From: Candidatus Sordicultor fermentans | GTDB taxonomy: Bacteria; Atribacterota; Atribacteria; Atribacterales; Caldatribacteriaceae | Direction of reading: 5' to 3' | NCBI GenBank assembly: GCA_002385475.1 | Contig: DGDO01000102.1 | Location: 18,988-41,489 of the forward strand | Length of the DNA: 22,502 bases | Part shown: piece after piece, positions 6,735 to 14,766 of the stretch | Numbering within the stretch: position 1 is the stretch's first letter | How the letters are laid out: every line of letters begins with the position of its first letter | Program-made: the position numbers and the translations under genes | The notes under the pieces: generated by a model | What the model was told of the DNA's origin: nothing | The model's input: only the letters and a program-made list of their open reading frames with translations | Database searches by the model: none

Positions 6735-7719
6735 ATTTCAATTTCATAGCATCTTTGGCTTCTTCCAAGGTAGCTCGAGCTAATTGGCGAGCCTTTTTGC
6801 TTCCTTCCCAGAGAATCTCTTTAACTAAATGTTTTTCTTGTTGATATTTTTCCCGGTGAGGAACCACTTTTTCTAAAAATTCCACCATCAATTCGCCCAA
6901 CTCCTCTTTACAACTCACACATCCCCACTTCCCTTCCCGACAATCTTTTTCTATCTCTAAAACCCGGGGATTAGTAAGAAGGCGGTGAAGAGAAAATACA
7001 TTGCATCGCTCAGGATGTCCTGGGTCAGATAAACGTATTTTTTCTGGATCGGTAAACATGGAGTGAACTTTCTTTTTCACTTCTTCCGGAGGTTCAGAGA
7101 GCCCGATATAATTATTTAAACTTTTGCTCATCTTTTTCCCATCTATACCCAGAATGCGAGGGGCCTCAGTAAGCAAAGCTTGTGGCTCAGGAAAAACTTC
7201 CCCGTATAAATAGTTGAAACGACGGGCTATTTCCCGAGTAATTTCTATGTGGGGGATTTGATCTTCACCTACCGGTACCTTGACTGCTTTATAAATAAGA
7301 ATATCAGAAGCCATGAGTACTGGGTAGCCTAAGTGTCCATACCCTACTACCTCTTTGAGACCCATATCCTGAAGTTGCTCTTTAAGGACCGGATTTCTCT
7401 CTAGCCATCCCACCGGGGTAATCATAGAAAATAATAAGTGAAGCTCGGCATGTTCTGGAACCCAGGACTGAAGAATTAAAACACACTTTTCTGGATCAAT
7501 CCCCACTGCCAACCAATCAGCAGCCATTTCTATAATATTATTTTCTAGTTGATCGGTATCTTCAAAAGAAGTAGTTAAAGCATGCCAATCAGTAATGCCA
7601 AAAATACAATGGTATTTTTCTTGCAGTTCTACCCAATTTTTCAGTGCTCCAAAATAGTGACCAATATGCATTTTACCAGTAGGTCTCATTCCGCTGAAAA
7701 TGGTTTCTTTATCTTTCAT
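6718..7719 (-). CDS. trpS: Tryptophanyl-tRNA synthetase
   Basis: Class Ic aminoacyl-tRNA synthetase charging tRNA-Trp. From ATG 7719 the protein is 333 residues, with the first signature SGMRPTGKMHIGHYFGA (HIGH at 18-21) and the second KMSKS (196-200). GYPVLMASDILIYKA and VPVGEDQIPHIEITREIA are typical of bacterial TrpRS. Start choice: ATG 7728 is in frame, but the GGAGG at 7734-7730 is only 1 base from it and 10 bases from ATG 7719, and the latter gives the usual short N-terminus. The gene begins inside the last codons of the tRNA nucleotidyltransferase fusion. I see no T-box leader, so any tryptophan control would have to act through the whole operon. Confidence 0.96.
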   Translation of the reverse strand: MKDKETIFSGMRPTGKMHIGHYFGALKNWVELQEKYHCIFGITDWHALTTSFEDTDQLENNIIEMAADWLAVGIDPEKCVLILQSWVPEHAELHLLFSMITPVGWLERNPVLKEQLQDMGLKEVVGYGHLGYPVLMASDILIYKAVKVPVGEDQIPHIEITREIARRFNYLYGEVFPEPQALLTEAPRILGIDGKKMSKSLNNYIGLSEPPEEVKKKVHSMFTDPEKIRLSDPGHPERCNVFSLHRLLTNPRVLEIEKDCREGKWGCVSCKEELGELMVEFLEKVVPHREKYQQEKHLVKEILWEGSKKARQLARATLEEAKDAMKLKYDFKS

Positions 7720-10315
7720 GCGCCTCATTCCTCCAGATTTTTTCTACTAATATTTCCTCTTCTTCCCTGCTTTTAACTAAGCCATCAATTCTTGCCAGTT
7801 TCAACTCTTCCAGAATTTTAGCATAAATCGGCCCAGCGGGAATTCCTTTTCTCCTTAAATCTTCTCCTGTAAGATAGGGAGTAATTTTTCTCCATTCTTT
7901 CAAATATTGCTCCACTCTCCTTCCAGGGAGGGAATCCTCTCCCCATTTAGCCTCAAGGAGGAGTAAAAATTCATCCCCCAGGGAGCGTAGAAGGAGATAA
8001 GCTTGAGAATCAGGTAACGTCTCATCAGGAAGTTTTTCTTCTAATTCCTCTTTTTTATCTAAGTAAGTACTAATTTTGCGGATAGAAGCTTTAGAAAGGG
8101 CTAACCTTTCTTTCAGTTCTCCTAAATAAGCGGGATCCATTTCTCCCCATAAAGGAGAAAGTTTAGCCAGAAAGTAATCCAAAGATAGAAAAGAAAACCG
8201 GTCTAAGAGTTTCACCAATCTTTGATAAACGGGTTCAAACTCTCTTCTCCAGGTGCTTCCCGGAAAGATATAGGGAAACATATCCAATTGATATAAGCGC
8301 TCTAACAAGCGATAAAAGTCAGGTAAACGTAAAATGAGATTAATTTCTTCCTTTAACCGATCCGGTTTAATTTTATTCAATAACCCTTCTCTCACCGTTT
8401 GTTTGAGTAAACTCAAGGTAAAGGGTTCTATTTCGAAGCCATACTTCTGCTCAAAGCGAACAGCACGGATAGCACGGGCGGGATCCTCGACAAAACTGAG
8501 AGGATGAAGCACTCGCAAAGTTTTATTTTCTAAATCTTTTAATCCCCCAAAGAAGTCGAATAAATCTCCCCAATCATCTGTCCCGATACTAATAGCCATG
8601 GCATTGATGGTAAAATCACGGCGAAATAGGTCTCGCCGCAAGTTACTGTATTCTACATGAGGAGGAGCTCCAGGAGAGTCATAATATTCTGAACGAGCAG
8701 AAGCAAAATCCACTCTTCTTCCATCTTTCAGAAATAAAATAGCCGTACCGAAAGGAGGATAAGAAACTACTTTACCCTCTAACTTTCGGGATATGGTTTG
8801 AGCTAATTCTATAGCATCTCCCTCCACTACTATATCTAAATCATAGCCAGGAAACCCCAGAATTATATCTCTAACTACTCCCCCTACTAAATATGCTTTT
8901 GCTCCTGCTCTTTTAGATTCATCACCAATAAAGTGTAAAAGCTTTAAATCGAGAGGGGAGAAATGGAGATATAGCTTTTCAGCCAGGTTAAGACGAGTAA
9001 GCTCTTGCACCACCGAATTTTCCCGCTGATGCAAAACTCGTAGAAGATCGCTTCGGGTTATGATTCCTAAAAGAGTATCTCCTCTTACCACCGGTATTCT
9101 TCCAATATCTTTTTCTACCATCAAATTACGAACTTTAAATATGGAATCTTCTGGATCCACAGCAACAAGCTGGGAAGACATAAAGCTCTTTACCGGGGCG
9201 TTTTGTAAACCATGACGAAAGGCCTTTTCCACATCTCGTCGAGCAATCATACCCACTAATTTTCCATTTTCATCCACTATCGGTAATCCAGAAAAGCCAA
9301 ATCGCATGAGAATTAGAAGAGCCTCACCAATGGTAGTAGAAGGAGAAATTACTTTTACCGGACAGGACATAACTTCCTTTGCCCGGGTAAAAGAAAGAGA
9401 GGCTGATAGAGCTTCTCGAATCATTTCTTCTACTTCCTCTATTTTTTTTCCTTTGACAGTAAGAGAAGCGGCACTATGATGGCCTCCTCCTCCCATCTTT
9501 CCCAGGATTTTCGCTAAGTCCACTTCTTCTAAACGACTACGAGCAATGACATAAACTTTATTTTCTGTCTCCATCAAGACAAAAAGCAGTTCAATCTCTT
9601 CTAAGTCCATTAATTTATGGACCAGTAAAGAAATACCTTCTACATACTCAGTTAATTTCATCCGGCAAAAATGAACGGGAATTCCTTCTATTTCCTCTAC
9701 GTGGAGCAAATTAATCATCTTTTTAAGAGTTTCCCTCTGTTCCGGAGTAAGTTGAATGCCAGTAAAACGATTCACAAAGCCCACTTTAGCACCCTGTCGG
9801 AGGAGAAAAGAAGCAGCGGACAAATCTTCAGCTCGAGTGGTGGAAAAAGTAAAAGAACCAGTATCTTCATAAATGCCCAAAGCCAGAAGAGTAGCTTCAA
9901 GTGGAGAGAGAGCTATTTTCTGTTCCATTATTTTTTCCACCAAGATAGTAGTGCAGGCACCATATTCTTTAATTATGACGACCCCTTCCTTTTTTTCTCC
10001 TTCAGAATTTTCTCCTTCAGAATGATGGTCAAAAAAGACTACTTCTACTTTACCATCCCTGATCAGTTCTCCTGCTTTACTCAAGCGCTCCCAATAAGTA
10101 GTATCAACTACGTATATTTTATTTACTTTTTCCCAGTCCACTTCTTTTTCTTTGAGAATTGGAAAAAAATTACCATAGAGAGAGAGGAAATGACGAACGT
10201 TGCGATTAGCTGTTCCCCAGATAACCATCTTGGTTCCGGGAAAGAGCTTGGTAACCGCAAACATGGAAGCTAAGGCATCGAAATCTGTTCCTTCGTGACT
10301 AACTACGATTTGCAT
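7709..10315 (-). CDS. DHH phosphoesterase-CBS-CBS-tRNA nucleotidyltransferase fusion (CCA/A-adding type)
   Basis: An 868-residue, four-part protein. Residues 1-190 form a DHH-type phosphoesterase (GTDFDALAS at 9-17, FDHH at 95-98). Residues ~200-305 contain a DHHA1 domain with GGGGHHSAAS (275-284). Two CBS domains occupy ~313-370 and ~376-430. From ~455 is a class II nucleotidyltransferase of the poly(A) polymerase/CCA-adding superfamily: LVGGVVRDIILG, the metal-binding DLD (492-494), RRDFTINAMA (565-574) and DPARAIRAVRF (611-621), followed by the helical RNA-binding region. The architecture is known in thermophiles and some Clostridia, where the enzyme matures tRNA 3' ends, either adding CCA or only part of it. 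The DHH half may cleave RNA ends or a signalling nucleotide, with CBS domains sensing adenylates; that part is inference. All visible catalytic residues are intact. Confidence 0.93.
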   Translation of the reverse strand: MQIVVSHEGTDFDALASMFAVTKLFPGTKMVIWGTANRNVRHFLSLYGNFFPILKEKEVDWEKVNKIYVVDTTYWERLSKAGELIRDGKVEVVFFDHHSEGENSEGEKKEGVVIIKEYGACTTILVEKIMEQKIALSPLEATLLALGIYEDTGSFTFSTTRAEDLSAASFLLRQGAKVGFVNRFTGIQLTPEQRETLKKMINLLHVEEIEGIPVHFCRMKLTEYVEGISLLVHKLMDLEEIELLFVLMETENKVYVIARSRLEEVDLAKILGKMGGGGHHSAASLTVKGKKIEEVEEMIREALSASLSFTRAKEVMSCPVKVISPSTTIGEALLILMRFGFSGLPIVDENGKLVGMIARRDVEKAFRHGLQNAPVKSFMSSQLVAVDPEDSIFKVRNLMVEKDIGRIPVVRGDTLLGIITRSDLLRVLHQRENSVVQELTRLNLAEKLYLHFSPLDLKLLHFIGDESKRAGAKAYLVGGVVRDIILGFPGYDLDIVVEGDAIELAQTISRKLEGKVVSYPPFGTAILFLKDGRRVDFASARSEYYDSPGAPPHVEYSNLRRDLFRRDFTINAMAISIGTDDWGDLFDFFGGLKDLENKTLRVLHPLSFVEDPARAIRAVRFEQKYGFEIEPFTLSLLKQTVREGLLNKIKPDRLKEEINLILRLPDFYRLLERLYQLDMFPYIFPGSTWRREFEPVYQRLVKLLDRFSFLSLDYFLAKLSPLWGEMDPAYLGELKERLALSKASIRKISTYLDKKEELEEKLPDETLPDSQAYLLLRSLGDEFLLLLEAKWGEDSLPGRRVEQYLKEWRKITPYLTGEDLRRKGIPAGPIYAKILEELKLARIDGLVKSREEEEILVEKIWRNEAHER
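9994..10023. repeat. 15-bp tandem repeat (about 2 copies) just after the DHH motif
   Basis: A 15-base period, nearly perfect over two copies, encodes SEGEN-SEGEK (about residues 99-108) in a hydrophilic loop immediately after FDHH. It preserves the frame. It is similar in kind to the 24-bp duplication in ispH but shorter. Confidence 0.8.
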
Positions 10316-11126
10316 TTTTACCCCATTCTTCTAAAAAAGAAGAAAATAATCTATGGAGAAGAGGTTGAAGAGAAGCAGCGGTCTGTAGAACTTCCTGGTG
10401 GTGAAGAAAAGAACTGCTCATACCTGCTCCCCAGTTGGTAACTAAAGAAATTCCCCCTATTCTAAGACCTAAAAGAGAAGCCAATTTTGCTTCTTTCACT
10501 GTAGACATGCCCACCATATCACCAAAGCGGGATAAGAACCGAACTTCAGCCGGGGTTTCAAAAGAAGGACCTAAAACCCCTACATATACTCCCTGGTTAA
10601 GAGTAATACCTTCTTCTTTCCCCACTTTTTTAAAAATTTCTTGAATTTCTTTGTCAAAAAATGGAGGAGAAAACAAAATTGGGTCGGGATAAAAAGTAAG
10701 GTCCACTTGGTCATCAATAAGAACCACGCTACCGGGAGGGAGAGAAAAAGAAAGGCTTCCTGCTGAATTGGTTAAAACAATAGCTTCTACTCCAGCCAGG
10801 CGAGAAAAAAGAACGGGAAGAGTTGCCTCAAAAAACGAGTAGCCCTGATAGAGATGAAGTCGACCGCTAAAAAGAAGAAAGGTAAGATTGTTTTTCTTTA
10901 ATAAACGGAGTTTACCAGCATGTCCTTCTACCTCGGTAAAAAAAGGAATTCCTAAAGAAGAATAGGAAAATTCATTGATTAACTCTCCCTCCACTATTTC
11001 TCCCCAACCAGAACCAGCTACTATAGCTAATCGGGGTTTTTTTGAAAAAGAGGAGATGATCTCTTGAAACTTAAGGAGAGTTTTTTCCGGATAATATCTG
11101 GAAAGCAAAGCTTGTTCCCGGACCAT
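10299..11126 (-). CDS. Purine nucleoside phosphorylase, trimeric type
   Basis: Phosphorolysis of purine (deoxy)nucleosides to base and (deoxy)ribose-1-phosphate. The 275-residue protein has the high-molecular-mass (PNP/MTAP) motifs: GSGWG phosphate loop, GRLHLYQGY, TNSAGSL, LGPSFETPAE, VGMSTVKEA and TNWGAGM. The usual TN(x)AAG is TNWGAG here. H and E of HHQEVL fit the active-site helix. The start is well fixed: GGAGGT at 11140-11135 is 8 bases before ATG 11126. The gene overlaps deoB by 56 bp, so the two steps of pentose-phosphate recovery from nucleosides are translationally linked. The deoB-pnp pair is standard in Firmicutes (deoB-punA). Confidence 0.93.
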   Translation of the reverse strand: MVREQALLSRYYPEKTLLKFQEIISSFSKKPRLAIVAGSGWGEIVEGELINEFSYSSLGIPFFTEVEGHAGKLRLLKKNNLTFLLFSGRLHLYQGYSFFEATLPVLFSRLAGVEAIVLTNSAGSLSFSLPPGSVVLIDDQVDLTFYPDPILFSPPFFDKEIQEIFKKVGKEEGITLNQGVYVGVLGPSFETPAEVRFLSRFGDMVGMSTVKEAKLASLLGLRIGGISLVTNWGAGMSSSFLHHQEVLQTAASLQPLLHRLFSSFLEEWGKNANRS

Positions 11127-12252
11127 TCCACTCCACCTCCATCATCTGAGCTATAGTGGCAGCAACGTCAGCAAAAGTTTCTCTTATTCCTAAAGACACG
11201 CCCTGAGAATAACAGGGGTTAAAAACTAACAGGGGAACATATTCTCGGGAGTGGTCAGTACTGGGAGTAGTAGGATCACATCCGTGGTCGGCAGTTATAA
11301 ACAGGAACTCATCTTCTCGCAAAAAGGAGAGGAAAGAACTTAACTCTTTATCCCAGTCTTCTAAAGCTTGAGCAAACCCCCGGGGATTATTGCGATGACC
11401 AAAAATAGTGTCAAAATCGTTAAAATTAACCCACACCAGGTCTCCTTTTCTGCTCTTCTGCAATTCTCGTAAAACTCGAAACCCCTCCTCATTGTTAGCT
11501 ATCTTTATATTCTCACTTAATCCTCTTCCAGCAAAAATATCCTGGATCTTACCTACTCCAATGTTTTTCTTACCATAACGGGCAAGGACATCGAGTATTG
11601 TATCTTGAGGAGGAGGAAGAGAGAAATCCCGCCGATTAGCTGTTCTTTTAAATTGACCGGGACGCCCCACAAAAGGCCGAGCAATTACTCGAGCTACAGC
11701 ATGTTCTCCCTGCATTATTTCTCTTGCCTTTTGACACATTTTATAAAGCTCAGAAAGAGGAATAACTTCCTCGTGAGCTGCAACCTGCAAAACACTATCA
11801 GCCGAAGTATAAACAATGGGGTAACCAGTTTTTAAGTGCTCTTCTCCTAATTCTTCAATAATCGCCGTTCCTGAAGCAGGTTTATTGCCCAGTATTTTTC
11901 TACCCCAGGCTCTCTCGAGCTTTTCTATAACCGAGGGAGGAAAACCTCGGGGATACACCGGAAAGGGTTTTTCCAATATTATACCGGCTATTTCCCAGTG
12001 ACCAGTGGTAGTATCTTTACCCGGTGATTTCTCTTTCATTTTCCCTGTAAAAGCCAGGGGATTTTCTATTTTTTTCACCCCCGGAATATCATCTATCCAT
12101 CCTAAACCTAATTTTTCCAGAGCAGGGAGATAAAGTCCTCCTACTGCTTGAGCAGTATTTCTTAGAGTATGACTTCCTTCGTCACCATAAAAGGAAGCAT
12201 CGGGCAATTCTCCTATCCCCACCCCATCAAGAAGAGCAATAAGGACTCTCAT
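11071..12252 (-). CDS. deoB: Phosphopentomutase
   Basis: Interconverts (deoxy)ribose-1-phosphate and -5-phosphate, linking nucleoside breakdown to central metabolism. It belongs to the alkaline phosphatase-like metalloenzymes. LLDGVGIGELPDA contains the first metal-binding aspartate, GKDTTTGHWE the phosphorylated threonine region, and TADHGCDPTTPSTDHSRE the second metal site. Length is 393 residues from ATG 12252, as in the family. GTG 12270 is in frame, but 12252 forms an ATGA overlap with the NUDIX stop and gives the family's short N-terminus (MRVLIALLDGVG). Next to pnp, whose product it uses. Confidence 0.95.
   Translation of the reverse strand: MRVLIALLDGVGIGELPDASFYGDEGSHTLRNTAQAVGGLYLPALEKLGLGWIDDIPGVKKIENPLAFTGKMKEKSPGKDTTTGHWEIAGIILEKPFPVYPRGFPPSVIEKLERAWGRKILGNKPASGTAIIEELGEEHLKTGYPIVYTSADSVLQVAAHEEVIPLSELYKMCQKAREIMQGEHAVARVIARPFVGRPGQFKRTANRRDFSLPPPQDTILDVLARYGKKNIGVGKIQDIFAGRGLSENIKIANNEEGFRVLRELQKSRKGDLVWVNFNDFDTIFGHRNNPRGFAQALEDWDKELSSFLSFLREDEFLFITADHGCDPTTPSTDHSREYVPLLVFNPCYSQGVSLGIRETFADVAATIAQMMEVEWNGPGTSFAFQILSGKNSP
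11135..11140 (-). promoter_or_regulatory. Strong Shine-Dalgarno for pnp inside deoB
   Basis: GGAGGT, 8 bases before ATG 11126. These bases lie in a Met-Glu-Val stretch of the deoB coding frame, so one sequence serves both coding and initiation. Confidence 0.8.
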
Positions 12253-12806
12253 TCCTTTTCTTTCATCCACTCATAAATACCAATTCTCGTCTTAGCATCT
12301 TTTATTTCTTGTCGGTCTAACATTTCTTGAGCCTCTTTTCTGCTTACCTCTCGAAAATAAATCAATTCATCTTCATCCCCGGCTCGGGCCTCAACAACTG
12401 GTGAGGCATCTTTTGCCCTAAAGAAATGGATTATCTCACTGCTGTAACCGGGAGCTAAAACCAGGGGAAATAGATGTTGCCAGTTATTACTGACAAAACC
12501 AGTTTCCTCTTCCAGCTCCCGTTGAGCACAAAAGAGTGGTTCTTCATCTATTTCTAAAGTTCCCGCAGGGATTTCCCATAACCACTCCTTAACTGGAGCA
12601 CGAAATTGCTTAATTAAAAGAAGCTTGTCATCCTGAGTGGTGGCACTTATAGCTACTGCTCCAGGATGAACAATAAAAATCCTTTCCATTTTTTCCCGGT
12701 AAGTGTTTTTAACCACCTTAAAAATTCCGGTTTCTAAGAGCACTTCTTTGCTTATTTCCTGAGGTAAAGAAAAGCCATCTTCATTTTCTAAGTAAGGAAA
12801 AAACAA
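12249..12806 (-). CDS. NUDIX hydrolase, probable ADP-ribose pyrophosphatase
   Basis: Likely cleaves ADP-ribose to AMP and ribose-5-phosphate. The full Nudix box (GX5EX7REUXEEXGU) is present at residues 82-104, from GTLEIDE to EEETGF, preceded by the strand VHPGAVAISA typical of the NudF/ADPRase group. The frame is open to ATG 12833, but I choose TTG 12806. GGAGG at 12818-12814 is 7 bases upstream, and the start then lies 2 bp after the CBS-ACT stop. This gives 185 residues. In Bacillus, nudF also lies upstream of deoB-punA, with other genes between. Here it is directly adjacent, and its product ribose-5-phosphate matches that of DeoB. Substrate is inferred, not proven. Confidence 0.9.
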   Translation of the reverse strand: MFFPYLENEDGFSLPQEISKEVLLETGIFKVVKNTYREKMERIFIVHPGAVAISATTQDDKLLLIKQFRAPVKEWLWEIPAGTLEIDEEPLFCAQRELEEETGFVSNNWQHLFPLVLAPGYSSEIIHFFRAKDASPVVEARAGDEDELIYFREVSRKEAQEMLDRQEIKDAKTRIGIYEWMKEKE

Positions 12807-12808
12807 TA

Positions 12809-13468
12809 TTATTCCTCCTCTGGAGTCACCCATACGTGGTACACATTGACGTCTGGATTTTGGTTTAACTCTCCAATGATTTTTTCTGGTTCCCGGGTAG
12901 CTAATCGCATAACCACATAACGGTAATCTGATTTCTGTTGCTGGTAAAAAGTAGCTAAACTGAGAATATTAACTTCGTACTTTCTAATTACTCCTGTAAC
13001 TTCATGGAGAACTCCCGGTCTCTGAGGGAGCTCTAAAGTCAAGCGAGTTCCCCCTTCCCTGACTCCCAGAGTCTCTACTAAAATTTCAAAAATATCCGAC
13101 TCAGTAATTATCCCCACTACTCGACCATCTTCTACTACCGGTAAACCGCCAATTTGGTTTTTATTCATAATTAGAGCTGCTTCTTCAATAGGAGTATCAG
13201 GTTTTACGTAAACCACTTTCCTGGTCATGATTTCTGCCACACTCATTTTGCTTAAAAGATAGGTAATCTCAAATCGACTTAAAGCAGTGGCTTTAGAAGG
13301 GGAAGCCTCCAAAAGGTCATTATAGGTAACAATACCTACCAACTCCTCTTTTTCCACCACTGGTAAACGACGAATATTTTTGTCCTTCATGATTTTTTGA
13401 GCTTCTATAATAGTAGTAGAAGGAGGAACAGTCACTACCTCCCTATTCATCCGATCTTTTACTAACAC
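12809..13468 (-). CDS. CBS-CBS-ACT domain protein (AcuB-like regulator)
   Basis: A 219-residue regulatory-looking protein with no enzymatic domain. CBS domain 1 spans about residues 1-55 (DRMNREVVTV to VGIVTYNDLLE), CBS domain 2 about 78-133 (EIMTRKVVYV to IITESDIFEIL). An ACT domain covers about 141-215 (LTLELPQRPGVLHEV). CBS pairs commonly bind adenosine nucleotides, and ACT domains commonly bind amino acids. A sensor of energy and amino acid state is therefore plausible, but this is inference. It starts at GTG 13468 with GGAGG 8 bases upstream, overlapping korC by 26 bp. Its coupling to the kor genes suggests it modulates that enzyme or responds to the same metabolites. The specific ligand is unknown. 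Confidence 0.88.
   Translation of the reverse strand: MLVKDRMNREVVTVPPSTTIIEAQKIMKDKNIRRLPVVEKEELVGIVTYNDLLEASPSKATALSRFEITYLLSKMSVAEIMTRKVVYVKPDTPIEEAALIMNKNQIGGLPVVEDGRVVGIITESDIFEILVETLGVREGGTRLTLELPQRPGVLHEVTGVIRKYEVNILSLATFYQQQKSDYRYVVMRLATREPEKIIGELNQNPDVNVYHVWVTPEEE
12814..12818 (-). promoter_or_regulatory. Shine-Dalgarno that fixes the TTG start of the NUDIX gene
   Basis: GGAGG, 7 bases before TTG 12806. It is formed by the glutamate codons at the end of the CBS-ACT gene. Confidence 0.8.
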
Positions 13469-14021
13469 TTACTACCCCTCCTTTCTTTTCAAAGCTCTTT
13501 CCCACTTCTAAAGCTTTAAAATTGACCGATAAGAGATTTGCCTTTTTCCCGGTTAAAATTTTTTCCAGAGCTTTCTCTGCTGCAGAAAAACTCACTACCG
13601 GCTTGCGAGCTATCAGTGCTCCCAGTATTACCATGTTAGTGGTTTCAGCAACTCCCACCTCTTTTCCTGCCAGTTCATTGGCTGGGACCTCTAAAATATC
13701 GATATCTTGACGAGAGCAATTTTCCCGAATTAAAGAAGAGTTAACTACTAAAAGTCCACCTTCCTTAACCAAGGGAGAAAAGCGATTAAAAGAAGGTTCG
13801 TTCATTACTATACAAATATCAGGATGGTCAGTCACTGTAGCTCCTATTTCCTCTTCAGAAATTATTACCGTACAACTGGCTGTCCCTCCTCGCATTTCCG
13901 GACCATAGGAAGGAAACCAGCTTACTTCATATCCTTCTATCATTCCAGCGGTAGCCAGCACTCTTCCCAAAAAGAGGATTCCCTGCCCTCCAAATCCTCC
14001 AATTAATATTTCATGATGCAT
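13443..14021 (-). CDS. korC: 2-oxoacid:ferredoxin oxidoreductase, gamma subunit
   Basis: Gamma subunit of the anaerobic oxidoreductase that converts 2-oxoacids plus CoA to acyl-CoA, CO2 and reduced ferredoxin. Motifs are GGFGGQGI near the N-terminus, SYGPEMRGGTASC and ETTNMVILGA. At 192 residues it is a normal length. ATG 14021 has GGAGG 9 bases upstream (14035-14031). It overlaps korB by 11 bp. Sequence type and gene order (delta-alpha-beta-gamma) fit 2-oxoglutarate:ferredoxin oxidoreductase best, but a branched-chain 2-oxoacid enzyme cannot be excluded. Confidence 0.92.
   Translation of the reverse strand: MHHEILIGGFGGQGILFLGRVLATAGMIEGYEVSWFPSYGPEMRGGTASCTVIISEEEIGATVTDHPDICIVMNEPSFNRFSPLVKEGGLLVVNSSLIRENCSRQDIDILEVPANELAGKEVGVAETTNMVILGALIARKPVVSFSAAEKALEKILTGKKANLLSVNFKALEVGKSFEKKGGVVSVSKRSDE
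13477..13481 (-). promoter_or_regulatory. Shine-Dalgarno for the GTG start of the CBS-ACT gene
   Basis: GGAGG within GAAAGGAGGGG, 8 bases before GTG 13468 and inside korC. Confidence 0.75.
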
Positions 14022-14766
14022 GAGAGCTATCCTCCTTTACTTTTATTTCTCCTAAGGGAAAATAAGGTATCATTTTCTCCTCTACCCACTGCACTGCCTC
14101 CGGAGGAGTCATACCCCAATTGGTGGGACAGGGAGAAAGAATTTCCACCAGTGCAAATCCTTTCTTTTCTATTTGAGTGAGAAAAGCTTTTTTGATACAC
14201 CGCTTAGCCTGACCAATTAACCGAGGGTTAGTAAGAGCTACCCGAGCGATGTAAGCGCTTCCCTCAGCCCGAGCTAACATTTCTCCTAACTTGAAGGGAA
14301 ATCCCTGCACTTCTGTGTTTCTTCCTAAAGGAGAAGTGGTGGTTTTCTGTCCGGGTAAGGTAGTGGGAGCCATCTGTCCTCCTGTCATACCAAAAACTGC
14401 ATTGTTTATAAAAAAAGAGGTAATAAGTTCTCCCCGGTTGGCACAGTGCACTATTTCTGCTGTGCCAATAGCGGCTATGTCTCCATCTCCTTGATAGGAA
14501 AAAACTATCCGGTCAGGAAGAGACCTTTTTATTCCAGTAGCCACTGCTGGAGCTCGACCGTGAGCCCCCATAACAAAATCAAGGTCAAAGAATTCGTAAA
14601 TATACACTGAGCAACCTACTGGCCCTACTCCTATTGTTTTTCCTGCAATATCCAGCTCATCTATAACCTCAGCTATGAGTCTCTGAGCCAGGCCATGATG
14701 ACAACCTGGACAATAGGTAAAAGGTTTATTAATCAGAGTTTTAGGTCTCTCAAAGATCGTTCTCAT
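14011..14766 (-). CDS. korB: 2-oxoacid:ferredoxin oxidoreductase, beta (TPP-binding) subunit
   Basis: Binds thiamine diphosphate and magnesium. The TPP motif begins GDGD in FSYQGDGDIAAIGTAEI and ends with the paired asparagines in FFINNAVFGMTGGQ. The N-terminal YCPGCHHGLAQRL and VGPVGCSVY are characteristic of the KorB/VorB group. MTGGQMAPTT follows the TPP site. Length of 251 residues is typical. It overlaps korA by 4 bp (ATGA). No separate cluster-binding cysteine domain is fused, consistent with the small ferredoxin-like delta subunit supplied by korD. Confidence 0.93.
   Translation of the reverse strand: MRTIFERPKTLINKPFTYCPGCHHGLAQRLIAEVIDELDIAGKTIGVGPVGCSVYIYEFFDLDFVMGAHGRAPAVATGIKRSLPDRIVFSYQGDGDIAAIGTAEIVHCANRGELITSFFINNAVFGMTGGQMAPTTLPGQKTTTSPLGRNTEVQGFPFKLGEMLARAEGSAYIARVALTNPRLIGQAKRCIKKAFLTQIEKKGFALVEILSPCPTNWGMTPPEAVQWVEEKMIPYFPLGEIKVKEDSSHAS

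Noticed and set aside
6718..7800. T-box or tryptophan-responsive leader for trpS
   Set aside because: The region upstream of trpS is coding sequence of the preceding gene, and no specifier hairpin or T-box sequence is apparent.
9671..10273. A 200-codon open frame on the plus strand
   Set aside because: It lies wholly antisense to the DHH domain of the tRNA nucleotidyltransferase fusion, whose motifs are intact. The plus-strand translation is rich in Phe/Ser and has no recognisable motif.
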